A DNA stretch of 64,000 bases, taken from contig OX459104.1 of the NCBI GenBank assembly GCA_949775045.1, positions 62,001 to 126,000 on the forward strand. Reading direction: 5' to 3'. This DNA comes from Metridium senile. Its lineage: Eukaryota > Cnidaria > Anthozoa > Actiniaria > Metridiidae. This document shows, in pieces, positions 21,640-34,920 of this stretch; position 1 is the stretch's first letter, and each line of letters starts with the position of its first letter. The notes below the pieces were generated by a model. That model saw nothing but the letters and a program-made list of their open reading frames with translations. It searched no databases and was not told the origin of the DNA. Position numbers and translations under genes: made by a program.

Positions 21640-24600
21640 TGTAACCCAGTAGATACTGTGATTGTAAATTGATGATTTTTTGTAACCCAGTAGTTACTGT
21701 GATTGTAAATTGATGTTGTTTTGTAAACCAGTAGTTACTGTGATTGTAAACGGACGAGTTTGGTAACCCAGTAGTTACTGTGATTGTAAATGAATGATTT
21801 TTGTAACCCAGTAGTTACTGTGATTGTAAATTGATGATTTTTTGTAAAACAGTAGTTACTGTGATTGTAAACGTATGATTTTTGTAACCCAGTAGTTACT
21901 GTGATTGTAAATTGATGATTTTTTGTAACCCAGTAGTTACTGTGATTGTAAATTGATGATTTTTTGTAACCCAGTAGTTACTGTGATTGTAAATTGATGA
22001 TTTTTTGTAACCCAGTAGTTACTGTGATTGTAAACGGATGATTTTTGTAACTCAGTAGTTACTGTGATTGTATACGGACGAGTTTTGTAACCCAGTAGGT
22101 ACTGTGATTGTAAATGAATGATTTTTGTAACGCAGTAGTTACTGTGATTGTAAATTGATGATTTTTTGTAAAACAGTAGTTACTGTTATTGTAAACGGAT
22201 GATTTTTGTAACCCAGTAGTTACTGTGATTGTATACGGACGAGTTTTGTAACCCAGTAGGTACTGTGATTGTAAATCAATAATTTTTGTAACCCAGTAGT
22301 TACTGTGATTGTAAACGGATGATTTTTGTAACCCAGTTGTTACTGTGATTGTAAATTGATGATTTTTTATAACCCAGTAGTTACTGTGATTGTAAATTGA
22401 TGATTTTTTGTAACCCAGTAGTTACTGTGATTGTAAATTGATGATTTTTTGTAACCCAGTAGTTACTGTGATTGTAAACGGATGATTTTTGTAACTCAGT
22501 AGTTACTGTGATTGTATACGGACGAGTTTTGTAACCCAGTAGGTACTGTGATTGTAAATGAATAATTTTTGTAACCCAGTAGTTACTGTGATTGTAAACG
22601 GATGATTTTTGTAACCCAGTTGTTACTGTGATTGTAAATTGATGATTTTTTATAACCCAGTAGTTACTATGATTGTAAATTGATGATTTTTTGTAAACCA
22701 GTAGTTACTGTGATTTTAAATTGATGATTTTTTGTAACCCAGTAGTTACTGTGATTGTAAACGGATGATTTTTGTAACTCAGTAGTTACTGTGATTGTAT
22801 ACGGAAGAGTTTTGTAACCCAGTAGGTACTGTGATTGTAAATGAATGATTTTTGTAACCCAGTAGTTACTGTGATTGTATACGGATGATTTTTGTAACCC
22901 AGTAGGTACTGTGATTGTAAATTGATGATTTTTTGTAACCCAGTAGTTACTGTGATTGTAAATTGATGATTTTTGTAACTCAGTAGTTACTGTGATTGTA
23001 TACGGACGAGTTTTGTAACCCAGTAGGTACTGTGATTGTAAATTGATGATTTTTTGTAACCCAGTAGTTACTGTGATTGTAAATTGATGTTGTTTTGTAA
23101 ACCAGTAGTTACTGTGATTGTAAACGGACGAGTTTGGTAACCCAGTAGTTACTGTGATTGTAAATGAATGATTTTTGTAACCCAGTAGTTACTGTGATTG
23201 TAAATTGATGATTTTTTGTAAAACAGTAGTTACTGTGATTGTAAACGTATGATTTTTGTAACCCAGTAGTTACTGTGATTGTAAATTGATGATTTTTTGT
23301 AACCCAGTAGTTACTGTGATTGTAAATTGATGATTTTTTATAACCCAGTAGTTACTGTGATTGTAAATTGATGATTTTTTGTAACCCAGTAGTTACTGTG
23401 ATTGTAAACGGATGATTTTTGTAACTCAGTAGTTACTGTGATTGTATACGGACGAGTTTTGTAACCCAGTAGGTACTGTGATTGTAAATGAATGATTTTT
23501 GTAACGCAGTAGTTACTGTGATTGTAAATTGATGATTTTTTGTAAAACAGTAGTTACTGTTATTGTAAACGGATGATTTTTGTAACCCAGTAGTTACTGT
23601 GATTGTATACGGACGAGTTTTGTAACCCAGTAGGTACTGTGATTGTAAATCAATAATTTTTGTAACCCAGTAGTTACTGTGATTGTAAACGGATGATTTT
23701 TGTAACCCAGTTGTTACTGTGATTGTAAATTGATGATTTTTTATAACCCAGTAGTTACTGTGATTGTAAATTGATGATTTTTTGTAACCCAGTAGTTACT
23801 GTGATTGTAAATTGATGATTTTTTGTAACCCAGTAGTTACTGTGATTGTAAACGGATGATTTTTGTAACTCAGTAGTTACTGTGATTGTATACGGACGAG
23901 TTTTGTAACCCAGTAGGTACTGTGATTGTAAATGAATAATTTTTGTAACCCAGTAGTTACTGTGATTGTAAACGGATGATTTTTGTAACCCAGTTGTTAC
24001 TGTGATTGTAAATTGATGATTTTTTATAACCCAGTAGTTACTATGATTGTAAATTGATGATTTTTTGTAAACCAGTAGTTACTGTGATTTTAAATTGATG
24101 ATTTTTTGTAACCCAGTAGTTACTGTGATTGTAAACGGATGATTTTTGTAACTCAGTAGTTACTGTGATTGTATACGGAAGAGTTTTGTAACCCAGTAGG
24201 TACTGTGATTGTAAATGAATGATTTTTGTAACCCAGTAGTTACTGTGATTGTATACGGATGATTTTTGTAACCCAGTAGGTACTGTGATTGTAAATTGAT
24301 GATTTTTTGTAACCCAGTAGTTACTGTGATTGTAAATTGATGTTGTTTTGTAAACCAGTAGTTACTGTGATTGTAAACGGACGAGTTTGGTAACCCAGTA
24401 GTTACTGTGATTGTAAATGAATGATTTTTGTAACCCAGTAGTTACTGTGATTGTAAATTGATGATTTTTTGTAAAACAGTAGTTACTGTGATTGTAAACG
24501 TATGATTTTTGTAACCCAGTAGTTACTGTGATTGTAAATTGATGATTTTTTGTAACCCAGTAGTTACTGTGATTGTAAATTGATGATTTTTTGTAACCCA

Positions 24601-24900
24601 GTAGTTACTGTGATTGTAAATTGATGATTTTTTGTAACCCAGTAGTTACTGTGATTGTAAACGGATGATTTTTGTAACTCAGTAGTTACTGTGATTGTAT
24701 ACGGACGAGTTTTGTAACCCAGTAGGTACTGTGATTGTAAATGAATGATTTTTGTAACGCAGTAGTTACTGTGATTGTAAATTGATGATTTTTTGTAAAA
24801 CAGTAGTTACTGTTATTGTAAACGGATGATTTTTGTAACCCAGTAGTTACTGTGATTGTATACGGACGAGTTTTGTAACCCAGTAGGTACTGTGATTGTA
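21640..24900 (+). repeat. Higher-order repeat, period 1374 bp with a 1253-bp variant
   Basis: TGATGTTG (21711, 23085), ATCAATAA (22275, 23649), TATGATTG (22668, 24042) and the rare TGATTTTAAA (22711, 24085) are all 1374 bp apart. The next ATCAATAA (24902) and the previous TATGATTG (21415) are 1253 bp away, which is 121 bp or three monomers shorter. The block is therefore a higher-order unit with a three-monomer indel polymorphism between copies. Confidence 0.8.
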
Positions 24901-27900
24901 AATCAATAATTTTTGTAACCCAGTAGTTACTGTGATTGTAAACGGATGATTTTTGTAACCCAGTTGTTACTGTGATTGTAAATTGATGATTTTTTATAAC
25001 CCAGTAGTTACTGTGATTGTAAATTGATGATTTTTTGTAACCCAGTAGTTACTGTGATTGTAAATTGATGATTGTTTGTAACCCAGTAGTTACTGTGATT
25101 GTAAACGGATGATTTTTGTAACTCAGTAGTTACTGTGATTGTATACGGACGAGTTTTGTAACCCAGTAGGTACTGTGATTGTAAACGGATGATTTTTGTA
25201 ACCCAGTTGTTACTGTGATTGTAAATTGATGATTTTTTATAACCCAGTAGTTACTGTGATTGTAAATTGATGATTTTTTGTAACCCAGTAGTTACTGTGA
25301 TTGTAAATTGATGATTGTTTGTAACCCAGTAGTTACTGTGATTGTAAACGGATGATTTTTGTAAAACAGTAGTTACTGTGATTGTAAACGTATGATTTTT
25401 GTAACCCAGTAGTTACTGTGATTGTAAATTGATGATTTTTTGTAACCCAGTAGTTACTGTGATTGTAAATTGATGATTTTTTGTAACCCAGTAGTTACTG
25501 TGATTGTAAATTGATGATTTTTTGTAACCCAGTAGTTACTGTGATTGTAAACGGATGATTTTTGTAACTCAGTAGTTACTGTGATTGTATACGGACGAGT
25601 TTTGTAACCCAGTAGGTACTGTGATTGTAAATGAATGATTTTTGTAACGCAGTAGTTACTGTGATTGTAAATTGATGATTTTTTGTAAAACAGTAGTTAC
25701 TGTTATTGTAAACGGATGATTTTTGTAACCCAGTAGTTACTGTGATTGTATACGGACGAGTTTTGTAACCCAGTAGGTACTGTGATTGTAAATCAATAAT
25801 TTTTGTAACCCAGTAGTTACTGTGATTGTAAACGGATGATTTTTGTAACCCAGTTGTTACTGTGATTGTAAATTGATGATTTTTTATAACCCAGTAGTTA
25901 CTGTGATTGTAAATTGATGATTTTTTGTAACCCAGTAGTTACTGTGATTGTAAATTGATGATTGTTTGTAACCCAGTAGTTACTGTGATTGTAAACGGAT
26001 GATTTTTGTAACTCAGTAGTTACTGTGATTGTATACGGACGAGTTTTGTAACCCAGTAGGTACTGTGATTGTAAATGAATGATTTTTGTAACCCAGTAGT
26101 TACTGTGATTGTAAATTGATGATTTTTTGTAAAACAGTAGTTACTGTGATTGTAAACGGATGATTTTTGTAACCCAGTTGTTACTGTGATTGTAAATTGA
26201 TGATTTTTTGTAACCCAGTAGTTACTGTGATTGTAAACGGATGATTTTTGTAACTCAGTAGTTACTGTGATTGTATACGGACGAGTTTTGTAACCCAGTA
26301 GGTACTGTGATTGTAAATGAATGATTTTTGTAACCCAGTAGTTACTGTGATTGTAAATTGATGATTTTTTGTAAAACAGTAGTTACTGTGATTGTAAACG
26401 GATGATTTTTGTAACCCACTAGTTACTGTGATTGTATACGGATGATTTTTGTAACCCAGTAGGTACTGTGATTGTAAATTGATGATTTTTTGTAACCCAG
26501 TAGGTACTGTGATTGTAAATTGATGATTTTTTGTAACCCAGTAGTTACTGTGATTGTAAATTGATGTTGTTTTGTAACCCAGTAGTTACTGTGATTGTAA
26601 ATTGATGATTTTTTGTAACCCAGTAGTTACTGTGATTGTAAACGGATGATTTTTGTAACTCAGTAGTTACTGTGATTGTATACGGACGAGTTTTGTAACC
26701 CAGTAGGTACTGTGATTGTAAATGAATGATTTTTGTAACGCAGTAGTTACTGTGATTGTAAATTGATGATTTTTTGTAAAACAGTAGTTACTGTTATTGT
26801 AAACGGATGATTTTTGTAACCCAGTAGTTACTGTGATTGTATACGGACGAGTTTTGTAACCCAGTAGGTACTGTGATTGTAAATCAATAATTTTTGTAAC
26901 CCAGTAGTTACTGTGATTGTAAACGGATGATTTTTGTAACCCAGTTGTTACTGTGATTGTAAATTGATGATTTTTTATAACCCAGTAGTTACTGTGATTG
27001 TAAATTGATGATTTTTTGTAACCCAGTAGTTACTGTGATTGTAAATTGATGATTTTTTGTAACCCAGTAGTTACTGTGATTGTAAACGGATGATTTTTGT
27101 AACTCAGTAGTTACTGTGATTGTATACGGACGAGTTTTGTAACCCAGTAGGTACTGTGATTGTAAATGAATGATTTTTGTAACCCAGTAGTTACTGTGAT
27201 TGTAAATTGATGATTTTTTGTAAAACAGTAGTTACTGTGATTGTAAACGGATGATTTTTGTAACCCAGTTGTTACTGTGATTGTAAATTGATGATTTTTT
27301 GTAACCCAGTAGTTACTGTGATTGTAAACGGATGATTTTTGTAACTCAGTAGTTACTGTGATTGTATACGGACGAGTTTTGTAACCCAGTAGGTACTGTG
27401 ATTGTAAATGAATGATTTTTGTAACCCAGTGGTTACTGTGATTGTAAATTGATGATTTTTTGTAAAACAGTAGTTACTGTGATTGTAAACGGATGATTTT
27501 TGTAACCCACTAGTTACTGTGATTGTATACGGATGATTTTTGTAACCCAGTAGGTACTGTGATTGTAAATTGATGATTTTTTGTAACCCAGTAGGTACTG
27601 TGATTGTAAATTGATGATTTTTTGTAACCCAGTAGTTACTGTGATTGTAAATTGATGTTGTTTTGTAAACCAGTAGTTACTGTGATTGTAAACGGACGAG
27701 TTTGGTAACCCAGTAGTTACTGTGATTGTAAACGGATGATTTTTGTAACCCAGTAGTTACTGTGATTGTATACGGACGAGTTTTGTAACCCAGTAGGTAC
27801 TGTGATTGTAAATTGATGATTTTTTGTAACCCAGTAGTTACTGTGATTGTAAATGAATGATTTTTGTAACCCAGTAGTTACTGTGATTATAAACGGACGA

Positions 27901-28859
27901 GTTTGGTAACCCAGTAGTTACTGTGATTGTAAATGAATGATTTTTGTAACCCAGTAGTTACTGTGATTGTAAATTGATGATTTTTTGTAAAACAGTAGTT
28001 ACTGTGATTGTAAACGTATGATTTTTGTAACCCAGTAGTTACTGTGATTGTAAACGTATGATTTTTTGTAACCCAGTAGTTACTGTGATTGTAAACGGAT
28101 GATTTTTGTAACCCAGTAGTTACTGTGATTGTAAACGGATGATTTTTGTAACCCAGTAGTTACTGTGATTGTAAATTGATGATTTTTGTAACCCAGTTGT
28201 TACTGTGATTGTAAATTGATGATTTTTTTGTAACCCAGTAGTTACTGTGATTGTAAACGGATGATTTTTTGTAAAACAGTAGTTACTGTGATTGTAAACG
28301 TATGATTTTTGTAACCCAGTAGTTACTGTGATTGTAAATTGATGATTTTTTTTAACCCAGTAGTTACTGTGATTGTAAACGGATGATTTTTGTAACTCAG
28401 TAGTTACTGTGATTGTATACGGAAGAGTTTTGTAACCCAGTAGGTACTGTGATTGTAAATGAATGATTTTTGTAACCCAGTAGTTACTGTGATTGTATAC
28501 GGATGATTTTTGTAACCCAGTAGGTACTGTGATTGTAAATTGATGATTTTTTGTAACCCAGTAGTTACTGTAATTGTAAATTGATGTTGTTTTGTAAACC
28601 AGTAGTTACTGTGATTGTAAACGGACGAGTTTGGTAACCCAGTAGTTACTGTGATTGTAAATGAATGATTTTTGTAACCCAGTAGTTACTGTGATTGTAA
28701 ATTGATGATTTTTTGTAAAACAGTAGTTACTGTGATTGTAAACGTATGATTTTTGTAACCCAGTAGTTACTGTGATTGTAAATTGATGATTTTTTGTAAC
28801 CCAGTAGTTACTGTGATTGTAAATTGATGATTTTTTGTAACCCAGTAGTTACTGTGATT

Positions 28860-31800
28860 GTAAACGGATTATTTTTGTAACTCAGTAGTTACTGTGATTG
28901 TATACGGACGAGTTTTGTAACCCAGTAGGTACTGTGATTGTAAATGAATGATTTTTGTAACCCAGTAGTTACTGTGATTGTAAATTGATGATTTTTTGTA
29001 AAACAGTAGTTACTGTGATTGTAAACGGATGATTTTTGTAACCCAGTTGTTACTATGATTGTAAATTGATGATTTTTTGTAACCCAGTAGTTACTGTGAT
29101 TGTAAATTGATGATTTTTTGCAAACCAGTAGTTACTGTGATTGTAAACGGACAAGTTTGGTAACCCATTAGTTACTGTGATTGTAAATGAATGATTTTTG
29201 TAACCCAGTAGTTACTGTGATTGTAAATTGATGATTTTTTGTAAAACAGTAGTTACTGTGATTGTAAACGTATGATTTTTGTAATCCAGTAGTTACTGTG
29301 ATTGTAAATTGATGATTTTGTGTAACCCAGTAGTTACTGTGATTGTAAACGGATGATTTTTGTAACCCAGTAGTTACTGTGATTGTATACGGACGAGTTT
29401 TGTAACCCAGTAGGTACTGTGATTGTAAATTGATGATTTTTTGTAACCCAGTAGTTACTGTGATTGTAAATTGATGTTTTTTTGTAAACCAGTAGTTACT
29501 GTGATTGTAAACGGACGAGTTTGGTAACCCAGTAGTTACTGTGATTGTAAATGAATGATTTTTGTAACCCAGTAGTTACTGTGATTGTAAATTGATGATT
29601 TTTTGTAAAACAGTAGTTACTGTGATTGTAAACGTATGATTTTTGTAACCCAGTAGTTACTGTGATTGTAAATTGATGATTTCTTGTAACCCAGTAGTTA
29701 CTGTGATTGTAAACGGATGATTTTTGTAACCCAGTAGTTACTGTGATTGTAAACGGATGATTTTTTGTAACCCAGTAGTTACTGTGATTGTAAATTGATG
29801 ATTTTTGTAACCCAGTTGTTACTGTGATTGTAAATTGATGATTTTTTTGTAACCCAGTAGTTACTGTGATTGTAAATTGATGTTGTTTTGTAAACCAGTA
29901 GTTACTGTGATTGTAAACGGACGAGTTTGGTAACCCAGTAGTTACTGTGATTGTAAATGAATGATTTTTGTAACCCAGTAGTTACTGTGATTGTAAATTG
30001 ATGATTTTTTGTAACCCAGTAGGTACTGTGATTGTAAATTGATGATTTTTTGTAACCCAGTAGTTACTGTGATTGTAAATTGATGTTGTTTTGTAAACCA
30101 GTAGTTACTGTGATTGTAAACGGACGAGTTTGGTAACCCAGTAGTTACTGTGATTGTAAACGGATGATTTTTGTAACCCAGTAGTTACTGTGATTGTATA
30201 CGGACGAGTTTTGTAACCCAGTAGGTACTGTGATTGTAAATTGATGATTTTTTGTAACCCAGTAGTTACTGTGATTGTAAATGAATGATTTTTGTAACCC
30301 AGTAGTTACTGTGATTATAAACGGACGAGTTTGGTAACCCAGTAGTTACTGTGATTGTAAATGAATGATTTTTGTAACCCAGTAGTTACTGTGATTGTAA
30401 ATTGATGATTTTTTGTAAAACAGTAGTTACTGTGATTGTAAACGTATGATTTTTGTAACCCAGTAGTTACTGTGATTGTAAACGTATGATTTTTTGTAAC
30501 CCAGTAGTTACTGTGATTGTAAACGGATGATTTTTGTAACCCAGTAGTTACTGTGATTGTAAACGGATGATTTTTGTAACCCAGTAGTTACTGTGATTGT
30601 AAATTGATGATTTTTGTAACCCAGTTGTTACTGTGATTGTAAATTGATGATTTTTTTGTAACCCAGTAGTTACTGTGATTGTAAACGGATGATTTTTTGT
30701 AAAACAGTAGTTACTGTGATTGTAAACGTATGATTTTTGTAACCCAGTAGTTACTGTGATTGTAAATTGATGATTTTTTTTAACCCAGTAGTTACTGTGA
30801 TTGTAAACGGATGATTTTTGTAACTCAGTAGTTACTGTGATTGTATACGGATGATTTTTGTAACCCAGTAGTTACTGTGATTGTATACGGACGAGTTTTG
30901 TAACCCAGTAGGTACTGTGATTGTAAATTGATGATTTTTTGTAACCCAGTAGTTACTGTGATTGTAAATTGATGTTTTTTTGTAAACCAGTAGTTACTGT
31001 GATTGTAAACGGACGAGTTTGGTAACCCAGTAGTTACTGTGATTGTAAATGAATGATTTTTGTAACCCAGTAGTTACTGTGATTGTAAATTGATGATTTT
31101 TTGTAAAACAGTAGTTACTGTGATTGTAAACGTATGATTTTTGTAACCCAGTAGTTACTGTGATTGTAAATTGATGATTTCTTGTAACCCAGTAGTTACT
31201 GTGATTGTAAACGGATGATTTTTGTAACCCAGTAGTTACTGTGATTGTAAACGGATGATTTTTTGTAACCCAGTAGTTACTGTGATTGTAAATTGATGAT
31301 TTTTGTAACCCAGTTGTTACTGTGATTGTAAATTGATGATTTTTTTGTAACCCAGTAGTTACTGTGATTGTAAATTGATGTTGTTTTGTAAACCAGTAGT
31401 TACTGTGATTGTAAACGGACGAGTTTGGTAACCCAGTAGTTACTGTGATTGTAAATGAATGATTTTTGTAACCCAGTAGTTACTGTGATTGTAAATTGAT
31501 GATTTTTTGTAACCCAGTAGGTACTGTGATTGTAAATTGATGATTTTTTGTAACCCAGTAGTTACTGTGATTGTAAATTGATGTTGTTTTGTAAACCAGT
31601 AGTTACTGTGATTGTAAACGGACGAGTTTGGTAACCCAGTAGTTACTGTGATTGTAAACGGATGATTTTTGTAACCCAGTAGTTACTGTGATTGTATACG
31701 GACGAGTTTTGTAACCCAGTAGGTACTGTGATTGTAAATTGATGATTTTTTGTAACCCAGTAGTTACTGTGATTGTAAATGAATGATTTTTGTAACCCAG

Positions 31801-34800
31801 TAGTTACTGTGATTATAAACGGACGAGTTTGGTAACCCAGTAGTTACTGTGATTGTAAATGAATGATTTTTGTAACCCAGTAGTTACTGTGATTGTAAAT
31901 TGATGATTTTTTGTAAAACAGTAGTTACTGTGATTGTAAACGTATGATTTTTGTAACCCAGTAGTTACTGTGATTGTAAACGTATGATTTTTTGTAACCC
32001 AGTAGTTACTGTGATTGTAAACGGATGATTTTTGTAACCCAGTAGTTACTGTGATTGTAAACGGATGATTTTTGTAACCCAGTAGTTACTGTGATTGTAA
32101 ATTGATGATTTTTGTAACCCAGTTGTTACTGTGATTGTAAATTGATGATTTTTTTGTAACCCAGTAGTTACTGTGATTGTAAACGGATGATTTTTTGTAA
32201 AACAGTAGTTACTGTGATTGTAAACGTATGATTTTTGTAACCCAGTTGTTACTGTGATTGTAAATTGATGATTTTTTTGTAACCCAGTAGTTACTGTGAT
32301 TGTAAATTGATGTTGTTTTGTAAACCAGTAGTTACTGTGATTGTAAACGGACGAGTTTGGTAACCCAGTAGTTACTGTGATTGTAAATGAATGATTTTTG
32401 TAACCCAGTAGTTACTGTGATTGTAAATTGATGATTTTTTGTAACCCAGTAGGTACTGTGATTGTAAATTGATGATTTTTTGTAACCCAGTAGTTACTGT
32501 GATTGTAAATTGATGTTGTTTTGTAAACCAGTAGTTACTGTGATTGTAAACGGACGAGTTTGGTAACCCAGTAGTTACTGTGATTGTAAATGAATGATTT
32601 TTGTAACCCAGTAGTTACTGTGATTGTAAATTGATGATTTTTTGTAAAACAGTAGTTACTGTGATTGTAAACGTATGATTTTTGTAACCCAGTAGTTACT
32701 GTGATTGTAAACGTATGATTTTTTGTAACCCAGTAGTTACTGTGATTGTAAACGGATGATTTTTGTAACCCAGTAGTTACTGTGATTGTAAACGGATGAT
32801 TTTTGTAACCCAGTAGTTACTGTGATTGTAAATTGATGATTTTTGTAACCCAGTTGTTACTGTGATTGTAAATTGATGATTTTTTTGTAACCCAGTAGTT
32901 ACTGTGATTGTAAACGGATGATTTTTTGTAAAACAGTAGTTACTGTGATTGTAAACGTATGATTTTTGTAACCCAGTAGTTACTGTGATTGTAAATTGAT
33001 GATTTTTTTTAACCCAGTAGTTACTGTGATTGTAAACGGATGATTTTTGTAACTCAGTAGTTACTGTGATTGTATACGGAAGAGTTTTGTAACCCAGTAG
33101 GTACTGTGATTGTAAATGAATGATTTTTGTAACCCAGTAGTTACTGTGATTGTATACGGATGATTTTTGTAACCCAGTAGGTACTGTGATTGTAAATTGA
33201 TGATTTTTTGTAACCCAGTAGTTACTGTGATTGTAAATTGATGTTGTTTTGTAAACCAGTAGTTACTGTGATTGTAAACGGACGAGTTTGGTAACCCAGT
33301 AGTTACTGTGATTGTAAATGAATGATTTTTGTAACCCAGTAGTTACTGTGATTGTAAATTGATGATTTTTTGTAAAACAGTAGTTACTGTGATTGTAAAC
33401 GTATGATTTTTGTAACCCAGTAGTTACTGTGATTGTAAATTGATGATTTTTTGTAACCCAGTAGTTACTGTGATTGTAAATTGATGATTTTTTGTAACCC
33501 AGTAGTTACTGTGATTGTAAACGGATTATTTTTGTAACTCAGTAGTTACTGTGATTGTATACGGACGAGTTTTGTAACCCAGTAGGTACTGTGATTGTAA
33601 ATGAATGATTTTTGTAACCCAGTAGTTACTGTGATTGTAAATTGATGATTTTTTGTAAAACAGTAGTTACTGTGATTGTAAACGGATGATTTTTGTAACC
33701 CAGTTGTTACTATGATTGTAAATTGATGATTTTTTGTAACCCAGTAGTTACTGTGATTGTAAATTGATGATTTTTTGCAAACCAGTAGTTACTGTGATTG
33801 TAAACGGACAAGTTTGGTAACCCATTAGTTACTGTGATTGTAAATGAATGATTTTTGTAACCCAGTAGTTACTGTGATTGTAAATTGATGATTTTTTGTA
33901 AAACAGTAGTTACTGTGATTGTAAACGTATGATTTTTGTAATCCAGTAGTTACTGTGATTGTAAATTGATGATTTTGTGTAACCCAGTAGTTACTGTGAT
34001 TGTAAACGGATGATTTTTGTAACCCAGTATTTACTGTGATTGTAAATGAATGATTTTTGTAACCCAGTAGTTACTGTGATTGTAAATTGATGATTTTTTG
34101 TAAAACAGTAGTTACTGTGATTGTAAACGTATGATTTTTGTAACCCAGTAGTTACTGTGATTGTAAATTGATGATTTCTTGTAACCCAGTAGTTACTGTG
34201 ATTGTAAACGGATGATTTTTGTAACCCAGTAGTTACTGTGATTGTAAACGGATGATTTTTTGTAACCCAGTAGTTACTGTGATTGTAAATTGATGATTTT
34301 TGTAACCCAGTTGTTACTGTGATTGTAAATTGATGATTTTTTTGTAACCCAGTAGTTACTGTGATTGTAAATTGATGTTGTTTTGTAAACCAGTAGTTAC
34401 TGTGATTGTAAACGGACGAGTTTGGTAACCCAGTAGTTACTGTGATTGTAAATGAATGATTTTTGTAACCCAGTAGTTACTGTGATTGTAAATTGATGAT
34501 TTTTTGTAAAACAGTAGTTACTGTGATTGTAAACGTATGATTTTTGTAACCCAGTAGTTACTGTGATTGTAAATTGATGATTTTTTGTAACCCAGTAGTT
34601 ACTGTGATTGTAAATTGATGATTTTTTGTAACCCAGTAGTTACTGTGATTGTAAACGGATTATTTTTGTAACTCAGTAGTTACTGTGATTGTATACGGAC
34701 GAGTTTTGTAACCCAGTAGGTACTGTGATTGTAAATGAATGATTTTTGTAACCCAGTAGTTACTGTGATTGTAAATTGATGATTTTTGTAAAACAGTAGT

Positions 34801-34920
34801 TACTGTGATTGTAAACGGATGATTTTTGTAACCCAGTTGTTACTATGATTGTAAATTGATGATTTTTTGTAACCCAGTAGTTACTGTGATTGTAAATTGA
34901 TGATTTTTTGCAAACCAGTA
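28860..34920 (+). repeat. Segmental copy, offset 4657 bp
   Basis: GGATTATTT at 28866 and 33523 and the unusual TTTGCAAACC (G at 29120 and 33777) share the same 4657-bp offset. A block of monomers near 28.9-29.3 kb is therefore present again near 33.5-34.0 kb, around the 1498-bp tandem pair. The same TTTGCAAACC form recurs 1133 bp later (34910). Confidence 0.65.
29350..32245 (+). repeat. Duplicated segment, spacing 1498 bp
   Basis: TGATG followed by T7 (29472, 30970), GATTTCTTG (29678, 31176) and GATTATAAACGG (30313, 31811) are 1498 bp apart. The shared stretch runs about 29350-30747 and 30848-32245. Most of the period is copied, with about 100 bp differing at the junction. GATTTCTTG appears again at 34173. 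Confidence 0.75.
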